From positions 38,983 through 102,982 of the forward strand of contig JAATFD010000040.1 in assembly GCA_015655375.1 (NCBI GenBank): a DNA stretch of 64,000 bases, in the 5' to 3' direction. The notes beneath the pieces were generated by a model. It was not told the DNA's origin. It saw only the letters and a list, made by a program, of their open reading frames with translations, and ran no database searches. Source of the DNA: Actinomycetales bacterium. GTDB lineage: Bacteria > Actinomycetota > Actinomycetes > Actinomycetales > Actinomycetaceae. Made by a program: the position numbers and the translations under genes. The first letter of the stretch is position 1. The number at the start of each line of letters is the position of its first letter. Below, piece by piece: positions 50,945 through 59,436 of the stretch.

Positions 50945-53197
50945 ATGGCTGATGATCCTTGGGTTAGGAAAGTTCAACAATGGCTGAATGATACTTATAC
51001 GGGTGTGTCGGGTTGGAGCCCGGTTACCGTCGATGGTCAGACGGGCTGGACGACAATGTACGCACTAACACGCGCGCTACAGCACGAGGTTGGCATAACG
51101 GCTCTATCGGACAACTTTGGGACCGGCACGCTCTCCGCCCTTACGGCGATAGGAAATATCGGGCCAAGCACATCGAACGCGAACATCGCGAACATATACA
51201 ATATTGTGGTCGGCGGGCTCTATTGCAAGGGATACAACGGCGACAATGGAAACCTCGACGGTACCTGGACGACGACCACAACGGCTGCCGTAACTAGCCT
51301 GCAATCAGATATCGGAGTTCCTACAACGGGCACAGTCAGCCCCAAGGTGTTCAAGGCGCTCTTGACGATGGACGCGTATATCCTGATCGGCACGGGCACC
51401 GGCCCTGTCCGTGAAGTCCAACGGTGGATGAACGCCACCTATATCGATAAGTCGTGGTTCTACATCATTCCCGCTGATGGAAGCTATTCGCGGGATGTGC
51501 AGGAAGCTCTTGTCTACGCGATTCAGGATGAACTAGGCGTAGCTGGCGCTAACGGCAACTACGGCCCAGGAACACGTGCCGCCGTCGCCGCCCAGCCGAA
51601 TATCACGGTTGGTTCCAGCGACGCCGCCGGCCATTACTGGGTGAGACTCTTCCAGGCCGCTTTGAGGTTCAACACCTATGACGCCTCGTTCACGGGAACA
51701 TTCACTTCGGCGGATTCTTCAATCGTCTTGTCCTTCCAAGCGTTCTGTCTCTTGACCGTCAACGGCCAAGGCGATTATGAAACGTGGTCGTCTTTGCTCG
51801 TCAGCAACGGGGACCCCACGCGCAATGGAAGAGCTGCGGACTGCGCGAGCGAGGTGACCGCAGCCCGTGCAAGCGCGTTGGTCGCCGATGGGCGCGTCGT
51901 CGTCGGCCGGTACCTGACGAATGTCGAGGGCTCGACCCTGAACAAGAAGATCCAAACCGGCGAAATCAGCGTCATCCTAGGTGCCGGATTGCGAGTTTTC
52001 CCGATCTTTCAGACTCTCGGGGACAGCCTCTCCTATTTCTCGGATGCACAAGGATACTCCGATGCTGGGGACGCTGTTCAGGCGGCGACCGGCTACGGGT
52101 TCAAGCGCGGAACAACGATATACTTCGCGGTTGACGTCGACGTGCTCGGTGATGACATCCCCGGTTCGATCATCCCTTACTTCCAAGGCGTTAATCGCGC
52201 GATGCAGAGGTTTGGAAACCTCTATCAGGTCGGTGCCTACGGCACCCGTAATGTTTGTCGACAGCTCACCGACGCCGATCTCATACAGTACAGTTTCGTG
52301 GCGGGAATGTCCTACGGGTACAGCGGGAACCTAGGGTTTACCCTCCCCTCAAACTGGGCATTTGACCAGATCTCTACGATCACTGTTGGAAGTGGCACTG
52401 GTGCAATCGAGATCGATAACGACATCTATTCCGGACGGGACACGGGACAAGCATCCGTCAATGCCCTTCCGTCCGGAGAGGTTCTGGACGTTGCCTTCGA
52501 CATGTCGCAAGAGGCCAGCCTCGCCAGCGACATGGACGCCTATTGCGACACCGTCACTTCCAACACCATAGGGCTCATCCACGGCAGTCCAACGGACGTT
52601 GTGGGAGATGTCCTTCAGCACGACACACTGATCACAAACCTGTCTAGAGCGTGGGGGATCAGGAAAGCTCTCATCCAGGCTGTGTCTTTCTGGGAGTACT
52701 GGAAGACCACCGCGCTCGACCCTGCGGCAGATGCCGTTGTCGAAAGCACCTATGTGTATCTCGAAGCGCTAGAAGCCTGGGAGGCGAACCCCATTGGAGT
52801 AGCACCTACCCCACCAGTAGTTATGAGCCAAGACAGCAGCACGGGTTTCGCTCAGATCTTCTCCGCCACCGCGATCTGGGCCCACAACTGGGCTCTGGGC
52901 CAAGGATTGATTTCTGGGTCGACGTGGGATGCGTCCGATTGGCACACCGTGTGGGCGGTGTGGCAGGACCTGCACGGAGACGACGACTACAATCTTTCCG
53001 CCGTTCCACAAGTACTGATGGCGGGTGCCGCCGATGTCGGGATCACTGGATCTCCACGTCTTGACTACACCTCCGCGCAGATCACATCGATCCTCGCCCG
53101 ATACAATGGAACCGGTAGTGCTGCCGCTGATTATGGCCAGGAGGTTCGCGGCGTCTACAACGTGTTCGAACAGTACAACGCGGCACTCAGGGGATGA
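50945..53197 (+). CDS. Peptidoglycan-hydrolase-like protein: PG-binding repeats, DUF1906 glycosidase-like domain, lytic-transglycosylase-like C-terminus
   Basis: A 750-residue protein. Three N-terminal modules resemble peptidoglycan-binding repeats (WVRKVQQWLNDTY, VREVQRWMNATY, WVRLFQAALRF). Residues about 295-498 form a DUF1906/GH25-like barrel: VVVGRYLTN, LRVFPIFQT, TIYFAVDVD, YQVGAYGTRNVC and IEIDNDIY. Beyond 560 a helical domain has ALIQAVSFWEYWK (candidate catalytic Glu584) and STGFAQIF (632-638), the SxGxxQI pattern of lytic transglycosylases. There is no signal peptide or membrane anchor, so the export route is unknown. The gene is intact, AT-richer than its surroundings, and on the opposite strand to the conjugation genes, all suggesting recent acquisition. 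GGGAGAAG precedes the ATG. Confidence 0.82.
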   Translation: MADDPWVRKVQQWLNDTYTGVSGWSPVTVDGQTGWTTMYALTRALQHEVGITALSDNFGTGTLSALTAIGNIGPSTSNANIANIYNIVVGGLYCKGYNGDNGNLDGTWTTTTTAAVTSLQSDIGVPTTGTVSPKVFKALLTMDAYILIGTGTGPVREVQRWMNATYIDKSWFYIIPADGSYSRDVQEALVYAIQDELGVAGANGNYGPGTRAAVAAQPNITVGSSDAAGHYWVRLFQAALRFNTYDASFTGTFTSADSSIVLSFQAFCLLTVNGQGDYETWSSLLVSNGDPTRNGRAADCASEVTAARASALVADGRVVVGRYLTNVEGSTLNKKIQTGEISVILGAGLRVFPIFQTLGDSLSYFSDAQGYSDAGDAVQAATGYGFKRGTTIYFAVDVDVLGDDIPGSIIPYFQGVNRAMQRFGNLYQVGAYGTRNVCRQLTDADLIQYSFVAGMSYGYSGNLGFTLPSNWAFDQISTITVGSGTGAIEIDNDIYSGRDTGQASVNALPSGEVLDVAFDMSQEASLASDMDAYCDTVTSNTIGLIHGSPTDVVGDVLQHDTLITNLSRAWGIRKALIQAVSFWEYWKTTALDPAADAVVESTYVYLEALEAWEANPIGVAPTPPVVMSQDSSTGFAQIFSATAIWAHNWALGQGLISGSTWDASDWHTVWAVWQDLHGDDDYNLSAVPQVLMAGAADVGITGSPRLDYTSAQITSILARYNGTGSAAADYGQEVRGVYNVFEQYNAALRG

Positions 53198-53208
53198 ATC
53201 AATGACCG

Positions 53209-53667
53209 ATGTCCCGCTCGTCGCCTCAAGGCGAGACTACCGTTGTGCCGGTGAACGACCAAGCTGTGAGTTCGCAGCCAACTGTTTTCCGACGCGTCAT
53301 GTTCGGCGTCGCGATCCTCTTGTGTGATCTGCTCAGCGCGGCGTTGTCCTACTGGCCGCTTGTGATGATCGGACTTGTCCTCATGCAGGTCAAGGCCAAC
53401 GTCATCGGTCCATCGGAGCACATTGTCGATGCCGGTGAGTACGGCTTGGCCTTCATGGTCTTCTACGTCGTCAGCGCAATCGTGGTGCTGATGTTGGCCG
53501 TGCTTCCGGCAGTGATCGGCAACCTGGCCCTGCGCCGCCGGGCGGGCTGGCCACCACGTGTCTGCGTCGTGGTCGCCGCCGCCGTGATCCTCGCACCGGC
53601 CGTCGCTGCGGTAGTGGCCCCGCTGACCATGAACGAGATCTGGTACAGAGCAACACACTGGTGGTAG
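53209..53667 (+). CDS. Small multi-pass membrane protein next to the hydrolase
   Basis: A 152-residue protein with three or four hydrophobic helices: VMFGVAILLCDLLSAALSYWPLVMIGLVLMQ (probably two), GLAFMVFYVVSAIVVLMLAVLPAVIG, and VCVVVAAAVILAPAVAAVVAPL. It begins 11 bases after the hydrolase stop on the same strand and is presumably co-transcribed. The start is uncertain because there is no clear ribosome site. It might be a partner, a holin-like factor or an immunity protein for the hydrolase. This is inference from position only. Confidence 0.6.
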   Translation: MSRSSPQGETTVVPVNDQAVSSQPTVFRRVMFGVAILLCDLLSAALSYWPLVMIGLVLMQVKANVIGPSEHIVDAGEYGLAFMVFYVVSAIVVLMLAVLPAVIGNLALRRRAGWPPRVCVVVAAAVILAPAVAAVVAPLTMNEIWYRATHWW

Positions 53668-53700
53668 ACAACCGGCCCAGGTTCCCTACGAGTCGGCCGA

Positions 53701-53720
53701 TGCCGAAGATCGCTTCGGCA
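53701..53720. terminator. Hairpin between convergent genes
   Basis: A perfect 8-bp stem, tgccgaag and cttcggca, with a 4-base loop. It is placed 33 bases after the small membrane gene and before the 3' end of the VirB4-like gene. A second weaker stem (tgaatc...gattca) lies at 53749-53774. Confidence 0.65.
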
Positions 53721-53771
53721 GGAGCCCCCACACCCTTCTATAGCGGGCATGAATCCGCGTGTTCCCGCGAT

Positions 53772-55289
53772 TCAGGCTTCACGAATCGTGAACTTACGGG
53801 GTTCTGTCAACATTCGTTGACGGGTGTCGAACGCGGCCAACTCCGCGGGATGGAGTTGGTGTTGGACCACATATGAGGAGTCTTTGATCCGCCATAGGCC
53901 TTGCCCGGTGCCGAGGGTGGGAAGCAGTTTTTGTTCCGTGCCGGTCAAGCCGAGGGCCCCGGCGGTGGCGCCGAGCTGGTCGGGTTCTTGCCGGTAGATG
54001 ATCCGGGTCTCCGCATTCGCCAGCAGGCTGGAGGCCAACGCGCGCATGGCGGAGCCTTGGTCGCCGACGTTGTCGAGGTCGGTGAGCTTGTGGAAGATCA
54101 GCATGTTCGCGATCCCGTAGTGGCGGGCGAGGCGCCACTGGGCGTCCATGCGGCGCAGCAGGGCGGGATACTGCATGAGCCGCCAGGCCTCGTCGTAGAT
54201 CACCCAGCGTTGCCCACCGTTGGGGTCGGTGAGGGCGGATTCCATCCACGCGCTGGAGCAGGTCATCAGCACCGAGATGAGGGTCGAATTCTCTGCTACC
54301 CGGGATAGGTCCAGCGAGACCATGGGCAGGGTGGGGTCGAAGACGACGGTGGAGGGTCCGTCGAAGAGTCCTTGGAGGTCGCCGGCGACCAGGCGGCGTA
54401 GGGCGTGGCCGACCAGGCGCCCGTCTTCGGCGAGGCGACCGTCGGTGTTGTCAGCGGAGTCGGGGGCCAGGATGCGGTCAACGACCATGGGCAGGATCGG
54501 AATGTCGTTGTCGTGGACCGTACTGGTCAGGGCGAGATCGATGGCAGTGTGCTCCAACGGGGTGAGCGCCCGGTCGAGGACGGTCTCAGCGAGTGCCCCG
54601 ATCAGGTCGCGGCGGCGGGAGGTGACCGTGGCGGTCCACTCCGCGTCGGAGAGCCCGCCAGGCCGGTAACCCTCATCTAACGGGTTGAGGCGGTTGTGCA
54701 GTCCGTGGCCGAGGACGATGGCTTTCCCGCCGACGGCCTCGGCGATCGCCGAGTGCTCGCCCTTGGGGTCGCCGGGCACGTAGACGCGCCTGCCGAAGGC
54801 GATGCTGCGCGTGTACAGCGATTTGGCCAGGCTCGATTTGCCGGCGCCGACGATGCCGGCGAGGACCAGGTTCGGGGCGGTGATCAGGCCCCGCTGGTAG
54901 AGCACCCACGGGTCGTAGACGAACGAGCCGCCGGAGTAGAGGTCCTGGCCGACGAACACGCCCTGGGAACCGAGGCCGCCCTCGGCCAGGAACGGATACG
55001 CGCCCTGTAACGTCGCGGAGGTGTCCTGGTGGACGGGCACCCGGAATGGCCGGGAGGTGCGCAGTCCGGCGGGTCCGGGCTCGCCGCTGCGGGGCAGGTA
55101 GCTGATCGCGTGGGCTTCGGCCCGTTCTGCCTCCAGGCGGGCGCGCTGTTCGGCGCGGGTGGTGGCCTGGTCGTGGGCGAGGACGGCCTCGGCGGCCCGA
55201 TGGCGGGCCCGTCGGGCCCGGCGGCTGCCGCGTCCGTTCTCGACCAGGACGGTGGAGTACAGCCTGCGGCTGGCACGCTCGGGATCCAT
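53772..55289 (-). CDS. VirB4-like conjugation ATPase
   Basis: A 505-residue secretion ATPase that energises the conjugative channel. Walker A is GIVGAGKSSLAKSLYTR (about 185), preceded by VYDPWVLYQRGLITAPN. The Walker B region is GGQRWVIYDEAWRLMQYPALLRR, followed by HYGIANMLIFHKLTDLD and the RIIYRQEPDQL segment, a typical VirB4/TraC C-terminal pattern. The N-terminal 90 residues are basic and Ala-rich. AAGGAAGG lies before the ATG; a GTG one codon upstream is possible. It is directly downstream of the SCO6880 fragment, the usual order in actinobacterial elements. Confidence 0.9.
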   Translation of the reverse strand: MDPERASRRLYSTVLVENGRGSRRARRARHRAAEAVLAHDQATTRAEQRARLEAERAEAHAISYLPRSGEPGPAGLRTSRPFRVPVHQDTSATLQGAYPFLAEGGLGSQGVFVGQDLYSGGSFVYDPWVLYQRGLITAPNLVLAGIVGAGKSSLAKSLYTRSIAFGRRVYVPGDPKGEHSAIAEAVGGKAIVLGHGLHNRLNPLDEGYRPGGLSDAEWTATVTSRRRDLIGALAETVLDRALTPLEHTAIDLALTSTVHDNDIPILPMVVDRILAPDSADNTDGRLAEDGRLVGHALRRLVAGDLQGLFDGPSTVVFDPTLPMVSLDLSRVAENSTLISVLMTCSSAWMESALTDPNGGQRWVIYDEAWRLMQYPALLRRMDAQWRLARHYGIANMLIFHKLTDLDNVGDQGSAMRALASSLLANAETRIIYRQEPDQLGATAGALGLTGTEQKLLPTLGTGQGLWRIKDSSYVVQHQLHPAELAAFDTRQRMLTEPRKFTIREA

Positions 55290-55341
55290 CACGACGCCTT
55301 CCTTCTCGGGTCTGTTGGGGGTGTTGTTGGTCAGGTGCGGG

Positions 55342-55590
55342 TTAGAGGCCGCGGCCCAAGGGTAGGGCGGCGGCGACGAACGCCTGGGCTTGTTGGCCGA
55401 CGAGCAGACGTGTCTCGCAGGAGGCTTGGATCGCGGCCTGTTCGACGGCGGCGACGGCCGCGTCGAGCTCGTCGACGGTGTCGGCGGACACGGCGATCAG
55501 GCCGGTGAATCGCAGCACGCCGTGCCCGGCGGTCAGGTCCGCTTCCTGCTGCAGCACGTCTTGGTATTCGGCGGACTGGGCGGCCTGATC
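55342..55590 (-). pseudogene. SCO6880-family conjugation protein, C-terminal fragment
   Basis: Only about 80 residues remain: QAAQSAEYQDVLQQEADLTAG, GVLRFTGLIAVSADTVDEL, VAAVEQAAIQASCETRLLVG and QQAQAFVAAALPLGRGL. These match the C-terminus of SCO6880-type proteins, normally about 450-500 residues and encoded just before the VirB4-like ATPase. The upstream part is replaced by an unrelated alpha/beta hydrolase fragment on the opposite strand, so the gene was cut by a deletion or rearrangement. Confidence 0.72.
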
Positions 55591-55952
55591 TGCTGATCGG
55601 GAAGTCGCTCGGGACGCTGGCCACCCGCGCCGCCCTCGAGGCCGGTGCTGATGTCGTCGCAATGACGCCCCTGATGGCCGACGGCGCGGATCGCTTCTAC
55701 CCGGTGTGTGGGCCGGGTGAGGGATACCTAGAGCCCGAGGGAGTGACGAGTCGCGTCCTCGCGATCGGTGGGACCGTCGACCACTGGTGGGACGCCAAGA
55801 TCGCGCGGTCCCATGGATTCGCGATCAATGAGGTCGAGGGCGGTGACCACTCGCTGCAGATTCGGGGCGACTGGCGCGCCTCGATCCACGTCGTCGAGGA
55901 TGTGACCGCGCAGGTTCAGGCATTCATGAGTGGGACAGCTGGGACACCCTGA
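55590..55952 (+). pseudogene. Alpha/beta hydrolase, 5'-truncated
   Basis: About 120 C-terminal residues of a small alpha/beta hydrolase. The fragment starts at the nucleophile elbow LLIGKSLGTLATRAA (GxSxG) and keeps the later acidic segment around GGTVDHWWDA and the catalytic-His region EVEGGDHSLQIRGD. The N-terminal half with the oxyanion region is missing, and no start codon or ribosome site is present at the junction. It is chromosomal flank rather than part of the element, since its codon use resembles the core genes. Confidence 0.75.
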
Positions 55953-56211
55953 GTCGGGTGATTTCCCTGGGTCAGATGGATGCGTCTGAATTCTGTGTGG
56001 ATCTCGGACGGCGGCGTGCGTGCACCTCGATTGCAGCGGAACCTGGCCCTGGCTCCTCCCGCCCGAGTCGTTGTGAGGTGACAGGGACGGGTTCGTCTGT
56101 CGGAGTCCCGCTTGCGGCGTCCCGAGGAGAAGACGACGTGGTCGGATCGGTGTCGCTCACGGACCCATTGTCGTGCGGGCTGTCATCATCAGGCGGTGCC
56201 GATCCGGTCGC
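55953..56211. other. Intergenic region, no gene seen
   Basis: 259 bases between the hydrolase remnant and the 3' end of the flavin oxidoreductase gene. Short open frames are present but none has a ribosome site or a recognisable sequence. Confidence 0.5.
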
Positions 56212-57231
56212 TCATCGCCATCCGAGGGCGGGAGCCACATCGTTCAGTAGGGATTCGAGGACATGAATGTTGTACGGGACGCCCAATTGCGACGGAATCG
56301 TCAACATGATCGTGTCGGCCGCGGCGATCGCCTCGTCCTGGGCGAGGTCCTCGATCAGCTCGTCGGGCTCACCGATGTAGCTGCGTCCGAACCGGGCGGC
56401 GCCACCGTCAATGATGCCGACCTGGTCCTGGTCCTCGCGGTCGCCCCCGAAATAGAGGCGATCCTCATCGGAGACGATCGGGAAGACCGATCGGCTGACG
56501 GAGACCCGAGGTTCCCAGTCCCACCCGGCCTCGTCCCAGGCCTCGCGGAACTGGCGGATCTGCTCGGCCTGCAGGACATGCAGCGGCACGCCCGTGTCCT
56601 CGGTCAGCAGCGTCGAGCTCATGAGGTTCATGCCCTTGCGAGCCGTCCACTCCGCGGTCGCCCGCGAGCCGGCTCCCCACCACACGCGGTGGAGCAATCC
56701 CTCGGAATAGGGTTCGATCCGCAGCAGCCCTGGCGGATTCGGGAACATCGGACGCGGGCTTGGCGTCGCGAAGCCGTTGCCCTTGAGGACCTCCAGCAGG
56801 GCATCGGTGTGGGAGCGTGCCATCTCGGCATCATTCGAGTCCTCGGCCGGCACGTACCCGAAGTAGCGGTAGCCGCGGTCGGCCTGCTCCGGTGACCCAC
56901 GGCTGATGCCGAGTTGCACTCGCCCGTCGGAGATCAAATCCGTCGCGGAGATGTCCTCGGCAAAACTCAGAGGATTGACATAGCGCATGTCGACGACGCC
57001 GGTGCCGATCTCGATGGTCGAAGTCTTCGCTCCAATGGCTGCGAGCAATGGCACAGGCGTGCCCAGCTGCCTCGCAAAGTGATGGACGCGGTAGTACGCG
57101 CCATCGACGCCGATCTCCTCGGCCGCCACGGCCAGGTCGATCGATTGTTTCAACGAGTCCGACGCTGTGCGGACCGCCGACTGGGGGTGGTCCATCCAGT
57201 GCCCGAAGGACAGGAAGCCGATTTTCTTCAC
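56212..57231 (-). CDS. LLM-class flavin-dependent oxidoreductase
   Basis: A 339-residue luciferase-like monooxygenase with an F420/FMN TIM-barrel fold. It begins MKKIGFLSFGHW, then shows EIGVDGAYYRVHHFARQLGTPVPLLAAIGAKT, IEIGTGVVDMRYVNP, SFAEDISATDLISDGRVQLGISRGSPEQ (the usual glycine-rich cofactor segment), and a late SRATAEWTARKGMNLMSS. The length is normal. The GTG start has little ribosome-site signal. The substrate is unknown; such genes near hydrolases often act in degradation of small aliphatic compounds. Confidence 0.88.
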   Translation of the reverse strand: MKKIGFLSFGHWMDHPQSAVRTASDSLKQSIDLAVAAEEIGVDGAYYRVHHFARQLGTPVPLLAAIGAKTSTIEIGTGVVDMRYVNPLSFAEDISATDLISDGRVQLGISRGSPEQADRGYRYFGYVPAEDSNDAEMARSHTDALLEVLKGNGFATPSPRPMFPNPPGLLRIEPYSEGLLHRVWWGAGSRATAEWTARKGMNLMSSTLLTEDTGVPLHVLQAEQIRQFREAWDEAGWDWEPRVSVSRSVFPIVSDEDRLYFGGDREDQDQVGIIDGGAARFGRSYIGEPDELIEDLAQDEAIAAADTIMLTIPSQLGVPYNIHVLESLLNDVAPALGWR

Positions 57232-57441
57232 ATGTGTGTCAACGCGTGATCGGTCCGGCTATTCCCCGTGACGCTGGTGGAGGGGGACTGGGCGCGAGAG
57301 AGGAGCCACGCGCCGATGCAGCGGTCGCTTCTTACCGTCACTGACGGGCCACGATCCGGTGAACAAGCGGGGAATCGTGGCGGAGGACGTGTTTCACGTA
57401 TCTGAGGAGACGTGACTCGCGGTCAGAAAGTTCCCATCGAC

Positions 57442-57447
57442 TAAGGT
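57442..57447 (+). promoter_or_regulatory. -10 box of a leaderless promoter (prfB)
   Basis: TAAGGT followed by 6 bases (gggcgg) and the GTG start of prfB. There is no conventional ribosome site. Confidence 0.5.
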
Positions 57448-57453
57448 GGGCGG

Positions 57454-58572
57454 GTGGCCATCGAGTTTTCCGAAGAGATCCAGGCATTGCGCACGTCGAT
57501 GGAGAACATCCTCGCCGTCGTTCAGCCGGACGTCCTGCGCACCCAGATCGACGAGCTCTCGGAGCAGGCGACAGCGCCTGACCTGTGGGACGATCCCGCT
57601 CATGCCCAGGAAGTGACGTCCAAGCTCAGTCACCGACAGTCCGACCTCGAACGCGTCACCAAGATGGGGGAGCGCATCGACGACCTCGACACGATGATCG
57701 AGATGGCCAAGGAGGAACCTGAGGAGTTCGTCGATTTCCTCGCCGAGGCTGAATCTGACCTCAAGGCCCTCAAGGAGGATCTCTCCGACCTCGAGATCCG
57801 CACTCTGTTGGACGGCGAGTACGACGAGCGCAACGCTGTCGTCACCATCCGTTCGGGAGCGGGCGGTGTGGATGCTGCAGACTTCGCCGAAACCCTTATG
57901 CGCATGTATCTGCGCTGGTCGGAGCGTCACGGCTACCCGACCCGCGTCCTCGATACGTCCTACGCAGAGGAAGCGGGCATCAAGTCCGCGACCTTCGAGG
58001 TCCAGGCCCCCTATGCCTACGGAACGCTCTCCGTCGAGGGCGGAACCCACCGCCTGGTTCGGATCAGCCCCTTTGACAACCAGGGTCGCCGCCAGACGTC
58101 CTTCGCTGCCGTCGAGGTCGTTCCCCTGGCCGAGCCCACCGACCACATCGACATCCCCGAGACCGACATCCGGGTCGACGTTTTCCACGCCTCGGGCCCC
58201 GGCGGCCAGGGCGTCAACACGACGGACTCCGCCGTTCGCATCACGCACTTCCCGACCGGCATCGTCATCTCGATGCAGGACGAGCGCTCCCAGATTCAGA
58301 ACCGCGCAGCTGCTATGCAGATCCTCGAGTCCAAGCTCCTTGATCTTCGTCATCAGGAGGAGCACGCCAAGGAGAAGGAGCTGCGCGGCGACGTCAAGGC
58401 GTCATGGGGCGACCAGATGCGCTCCTATGTCCTCCACCCGTATCAGATGGTCAAGGACCTGCGCACCGAGTACGAGTCCGGCAACCCGCAGGCCGTCTTT
58501 GACGGCGACATCGACGGGTTCATCAATGCTGGGATCCGCTGGCGCAAGAACACGCAGAAGAGCGAGGATTGA
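57454..58572 (+). CDS. prfB: Peptide chain release factor 2
   Basis: RF2 ends translation at UAA and UGA. The 372-residue protein is one open frame, so the autoregulatory programmed frameshift found in many bacteria is absent, as commonly in Actinomycetota. The coiled-coil domain 1 is followed by the codon-recognition tripeptide SPF in [10 protein letters not shown] and the catalytic GGQ in [15 protein letters not shown]. The C-terminal [23 protein letters not shown] segment is typical. It is followed by ftsE, the conserved actinobacterial order prfB-ftsE-ftsX-M23-smpB. Confidence 0.97.
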   Translation: MAIEFSEEIQALRTSMENILAVVQPDVLRTQIDELSEQATAPDLWDDPAHAQEVTSKLSHRQSDLERVTKMGERIDDLDTMIEMAKEEPEEFVDFLAEAESDLKALKEDLSDLEIRTLLDGEYDERNAVVTIRSGAGGVDAADFAETLMRMYLRWSERHGYPTRVLDTSYAEEAGIKSATFEVQAPYAYGTLSVEGGTHRLVRISPFDNQGRRQTSFAAVEVVPLAEPTDHIDIPETDIRVDVFHASGPGGQGVNTTDSAVRITHFPTGIVISMQDERSQIQNRAAAMQILESKLLDLRHQEEHAKEKELRGDVKASWGDQMRSYVLHPYQMVKDLRTEYESGNPQAVFDGDIDGFINAGIRWRKNTQKSED

Positions 58573-58742
58573 TCAGGCTCCATGCCACGGATGTGCGAGC
58601 ACGCACGTTCCGTCCTCGCCGAAGTGTCGCGGGTGGCGACCTGGCAGGTCCGCGCTGGCCCGACCGGTCGGCGTGTCGGTGGCGGACGAGGCCTGGCGGC
58701 CACCTAGCCTGACGGTGTCCAGACTCCGACGGAAATGGCCCC

Positions 58743-59432
58743 ATGATTCGTTTTGACCACGTCACGATGGTGTACGCGCCCGGGGCGCGTCCTGCCCTCG
58801 ACGATGTCTCTTTGGAGGTTGAGCGCGAGGAATTCGTCTTCCTCGTCGGCAAGTCGGGCTCCGGTAAATCCACCTTTCTCCAGCTCGTCATGCGCGAGAT
58901 CTCGGCGACCTCGGGACACGCCTGGGTGCTCGGACAGGATGCCGGGAAGCTCTCGCGCTGGGCGGTGCCGAAGCTGCGCCGCCAGATCGGCACGGTCTTT
59001 CAGGACTTCCGTCTGCTGCCCTCCAAGAGCGTCTACGAGAACGTTGCGTTGGCCATGGAGGTCATCGGCAAGCCCCGCCACGCCATCAAGGCGGCGGTTC
59101 CCGACGTTCTCGACCTCGTTGGGCTGTCCGGCAAGGAGAAACGGCTGCCCCACGAACTCTCAGGTGGCGAGGAGCAGCGTGTGGCGATCGCCCGCGCGAT
59201 GGTCAATCGTCCGCAGCTGCTGCTCGCCGACGAGCCGACCGGAAACCTCGACCCCGATACCTCTTTGGGAATCATGAGGCTGCTGGACCGTATCAACAGG
59301 ACGGGGACCACAGTCGTCATGGCGACCCACGATGCCGACATCGTCAATCAAATGCGCAAGCGAGTCATCGAACTCGTCGACGGCCAGGTTGTGCGCGACC
59401 AGGATCGCGGCGTCTACGGGGCGGTGAGGTGA
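58743..59432 (+). CDS. ftsE: Cell-division ATPase FtsE
   Basis: The cytoplasmic ATPase of FtsEX, which does not transport a solute but transmits ATP hydrolysis across the membrane to a cell-wall hydrolase at the septum. Of 229 residues: Walker [17 protein letters not shown]-loop [13 protein letters not shown], signature [14 protein letters not shown], Walker [15 protein letters not shown] and switch MATHDADIV. It is followed after 4 bases by ftsX. A possible TAGCCT -10 box lies about 40 bases upstream of the ATG. Confidence 0.97.
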   Translation: MIRFDHVTMVYAPGARPALDDVSLEVEREEFVFLVGKSGSGKSTFLQLVMREISATSGHAWVLGQDAGKLSRWAVPKLRRQIGTVFQDFRLLPSKSVYENVALAMEVIGKPRHAIKAAVPDVLDLVGLSGKEKRLPHELSGGEEQRVAIARAMVNRPQLLLADEPTGNLDPDTSLGIMRLLDRINRTGTTVVMATHDADIVNQMRKRVIELVDGQVVRDQDRGVYGAVR

Positions 59433-59436
59433 ACCG

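Larger units (their letters stand above)
42750..55590. mobile_element. Remnant integrative conjugative element with serine integrase
   Basis: About 12.8 kb bounded on the left by a serine integrase that cuts an ABC ATPase gene and on the right by a truncated SCO6880-type gene fused to a truncated hydrolase. It carries actinobacterial conjugation parts (VirD4/TraG-like ATPase, VirB4-like ATPase, SCO6880 fragment, DUF4913, SSB-like protein). No relaxase, replication initiator or excisionase is visible. Several cargo genes are broken. It is probably immobile. Boundaries are inferred from where flanking genes break off; no paired att sites could be matched. Confidence 0.75.

Noticed and set aside
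42750..55590. Prophage interpretation of the accessory region
   Set aside because: No capsid, terminase, portal or tail genes are present. The ATPases belong to conjugation systems. The hydrolase alone could be phage-like but does not define a prophage.
42750..55590. A relaxase gene within the element
   Set aside because: No three-histidine or catalytic-tyrosine relaxase motif was found in any frame. The gene seems to be absent from the remaining part.
57454..57560. Programmed frameshift in prfB
   Set aside because: The gene is one uninterrupted frame from GTG, with no in-frame TGA in the first 30 codons.
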